Assembly (NCBI RefSeq): GCF_041154385.1 | Contig: NZ_AP028929.1 | Location: forward strand, 186,001 to 250,000 | Length of the DNA: 64,000 nucleotides | Direction: 5' to 3' | From: Streptococcus sp. SN-1 | Lineage (GTDB): Bacteria; Bacillota; Bacilli; Lactobacillales; Streptococcaceae | Shown here: positions 62,328 through 64,000 of the stretch, one piece after another | How the letters are laid out: every line of letters begins with the position of its first letter | How positions within the stretch are numbered: position 1 is the first letter of the stretch | Translations under genes and position numbers: made by a program | The notes under the pieces: model-generated | Database searches by the model: none | Seen by the model: only the letters and a program-made list of their open reading frames with translations | Told to the model about the DNA's origin: nothing

Positions 62328-63698
62328 ATGAATAAAAAACGAACAGTAGACTTGATTCATGGTCCAATTCTTCCCTCGCTCTTAAGCTTCGCCTTTCCAA
62401 TCCTGCTGTCCAATATTTTTCAACAACTCTATAACACTGCTGATGTCTTGATTGTTGGGCGTTTTCTTGGTCAAGAATCCTTGGCGGCAGTAGGGGCTAC
62501 AACGGCCATTTTTGACCTGATTGTAGGTTTTACTCTTGGTGTTGGCAATGGGATGGGGATTGTCATTGCTCGCTATTATGGGGCTCGGAATTTCACTAAA
62601 ATTAAAGAAGCGGTAGCAGCTACCTGGATTTTAGGCGCTCTTTTGAGTATTGTGGTTATGTTGCTGGGATTTCTTGGTTTGTATCCTCTTTTACAGTACC
62701 TAGATACCCCTGCTGAAATCCTCCCTCAATCCTATCAATATATTTCTATGATTGTGACCTGTGTTGGTGTCAGCTTTGCTTATAATCTTTTTGCAGGCTT
62801 GTTGCGGTCTATTGGGGACAGTCTGGCTGCGCTTGGTTTTTTGATTTTCTCTGCTCTTGTCAATGTGGTTCTGGATCTCTATTTTATTACGCAACTGCAA
62901 CTGGGAGTTCAATCTGCGGGACTTGCTACCATCATTTCGCAAGGCTTATCAGCGGTTCTTTGCTTTTATTATATCCGCAAGAGTGTGCCAGAACTTTTGC
63001 CTCAACTCAAGCATTTCAAATGGGATAAGGCCTTGTACGCGGATCTCTTGGAGCAAGGTTTGGCTATGGGTTTGATGAGTTCAATTGTGTCCATCGGCAG
63101 TGTGATTTTACAGTCTTCAGTTAATACCTTTGGTGCAGTAATTATTAGCGCCCAGACGGCGGCTCGACGCATTATGGCCTTCGCCCTTCTTCCTATGACC
63201 GCTATTTCTGCATCAATGACGACCTTTGCTTCTCAGAATCTAGGAGCTAAGCGCCCAGACCGGATTGTTCAAGGACTTCGAATCGGCAGTCGTTTAAGTA
63301 TATCCTGGGCAGTTTTTGTTTGTGTCTTTCTCTTTTTTGCCAGTCCTGCCTTGGTTTCCTTCTTGGCTAGTTCGACGGATAGCTACTTGGTAGAAAATGG
63401 AAGTCTCTATCTGCAAATCAGCTCAGCCTTTTATACAATTTTGAGCCTCTTGTTGATTTATCGCAATTGTTTGCAGGGCTTGGGGCAAAAAATCCTTCCT
63501 CTGGTTTCTAGCTTTATCGAACTAATCGGGAAAATCACTTTTGTGGTCTTGATTATCCCTTGGGCAGGCTATAAGGGTGTTATCCTTTGTGAACCCCTTA
63601 TCTGGGTTGCCATGACCATTCAGCTGTACTTCTCACTGTTCCGTCACCCCTTGATAAAAGAAGGCAAGGAAATCTTGGCAACAAAAGTACCATCCTAG
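62328..63698 (+). CDS. MATE family efflux transporter
   Basis: A 456-residue multidrug and toxic compound extrusion transporter with twelve predicted membrane segments. The N-terminal motif PILLSNIFQQLYNTADVLIVG (residues 24-44) is typical of the NorM/MepA-like side of the family. The sequence does not resemble pneumococcal DinF, although it occupies the place after recA where dinF would stand. Substrates may be cationic drugs or dyes, driven by Na+ or H+. The mRNA is probably leaderless. Confidence 0.92.
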   Translation: MNKKRTVDLIHGPILPSLLSFAFPILLSNIFQQLYNTADVLIVGRFLGQESLAAVGATTAIFDLIVGFTLGVGNGMGIVIARYYGARNFTKIKEAVAATWILGALLSIVVMLLGFLGLYPLLQYLDTPAEILPQSYQYISMIVTCVGVSFAYNLFAGLLRSIGDSLAALGFLIFSALVNVVLDLYFITQLQLGVQSAGLATIISQGLSAVLCFYYIRKSVPELLPQLKHFKWDKALYADLLEQGLAMGLMSSIVSIGSVILQSSVNTFGAVIISAQTAARRIMAFALLPMTAISASMTTFASQNLGAKRPDRIVQGLRIGSRLSISWAVFVCVFLFFASPALVSFLASSTDSYLVENGSLYLQISSAFYTILSLLLIYRNCLQGLGQKILPLVSSFIELIGKITFVVLIIPWAGYKGVILCEPLIWVAMTIQLYFSLFRHPLIKEGKEILATKVPS

Positions 63699-63753
63699 CT
63701 TGATTTGCTAAATAAAATCCATTTCCTCTAGTGAAAATCGAAAAAACTTGTGT

Positions 63754-63759
63754 TATAAT
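63754..63759 (+). promoter_or_regulatory. -10 box upstream of the yebC-type gene
   Basis: TGT-TATAAT, with AAAGGAG 9 nt before the ATG downstream. Confidence 0.65.
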
Positions 63760-63794
63760 AAGAAAGATTAAAATGTGAAAAAAGGAGATTCCTA

Positions 63795-64000
63795 ATGGGA
63801 CGTAAATGGGCCAATATCGTAGCCAAGAAAACGGCTAAAGATGGAGCTAACTCTAAAGTATATGCAAAATTTGGTGTAGAAATCTATGTAGCAGCTAAAA
63901 AAGGTGATCCAGACCCAGAATCGAACACTGCTTTGAAATTCGTTATCGACCGTGCTAAACAAGCCCAAGTGCCAAAACACGTTATCGATAAAGCGATTGA
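63795..64000 (+). CDS. YebC/PmpR family protein (3' end cut by window edge)
   Basis: The first 68 residues of a YebC/PmpR family protein ([20 protein letters not shown], then [15 protein letters not shown] and [16 protein letters not shown]). Members act as transcription regulators, and some as translation factors at proline stretches. The frame is open to the edge of the window. AAAGGAGA precedes the ATG. Confidence 0.92.

Noticed and set aside
62328..63698. Naming the gene after recA dinF
   Set aside because: Position suggests dinF, but the sequence belongs to a different MATE subgroup from pneumococcal DinF as I know it.

Overview
This window is chromosomal DNA of a mitis-group Streptococcus. 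The evidence is low GC, streptococcal protein sequences throughout, a ComX box in front of cinA-recA, CiaR-controlled small RNA genes, pneumococcus-type short intergenic repeats and a YSIRK/LPXTG surface pullulanase. It does not look like S. pneumoniae itself: downstream of recA there is an unrelated MATE transporter and a yebC-type gene where pneumococcus has dinF-lytA, and gene blocks that lie far apart in pneumococcus as I remember it (ruvB-to-spuA and rpoB-to-recA) are adjacent here. S. mitis or S. oralis is the best guess from sequence alone.

Layout. 1-14.6 kb: the S10-spc-alpha ribosomal protein cluster from rpsJ (cut by the window edge) to rplQ, with secY, adk, infA and rpoA, all on the + strand. 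Several gaps between these genes hold strong hairpins, and an L17-downstream-type structured RNA follows rplQ. 14.8-20.0 kb: an ACT protein, a UPF0210 protein, a CiaR-type small RNA, a histidine phosphatase and leuS. 20.2-22.8 kb: an ABC exporter with a LytTR regulator and a DUF3021 membrane protein. 22.9-24.0 kb: two GNAT acetyltransferases.

24.0-29.8 kb is the accessory region. It holds two CiaR-type small RNAs, three Fst-type type I toxin-antitoxin modules that are too short for ordinary gene calling, and a cassette made of a PlcR-like HTH-TPR regulator, a divergent 32-residue cationic peptide and a three-gene ABC transporter. Modules 2 and 3 are nearly identical and in the same orientation, and they flank the cassette. 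The toxin start regions and the antitoxin RNAs of module 1 and of modules 2/3 differ in concert, which predicts two separate antisense specificities.

29.9-45.2 kb: ruvB, a nucleotidyltransferase-like gene, a fourth CiaR-type RNA, a 111-bp repeat, uppS-cdsA-rseP-proS (envelope lipid synthesis, site-2 protease, tRNA charging), a GH1 glycosidase, glmS behind duplicated NagR-like operators, a flavin monooxygenase-like gene and the large cell-wall pullulanase (minus strand) with a cre site over its promoter. 45.2-48.4 kb: an Mga-family regulator and an IS30-family element whose transposase carries two nonsense codons. 48.5-56.1 kb: rpoB and rpoC with a promoter-terminator leader. 56.2-64 kb: ndk, a membrane protein, tsaE, a GNAT protein, an LCP-family protein, cinA, recA, a MATE transporter and the start of a YebC-family gene. 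ruvB, tsaE and the MATE gene each have a TATAAT box ending exactly 6 nt before the ATG, so all three are predicted to be leaderless.
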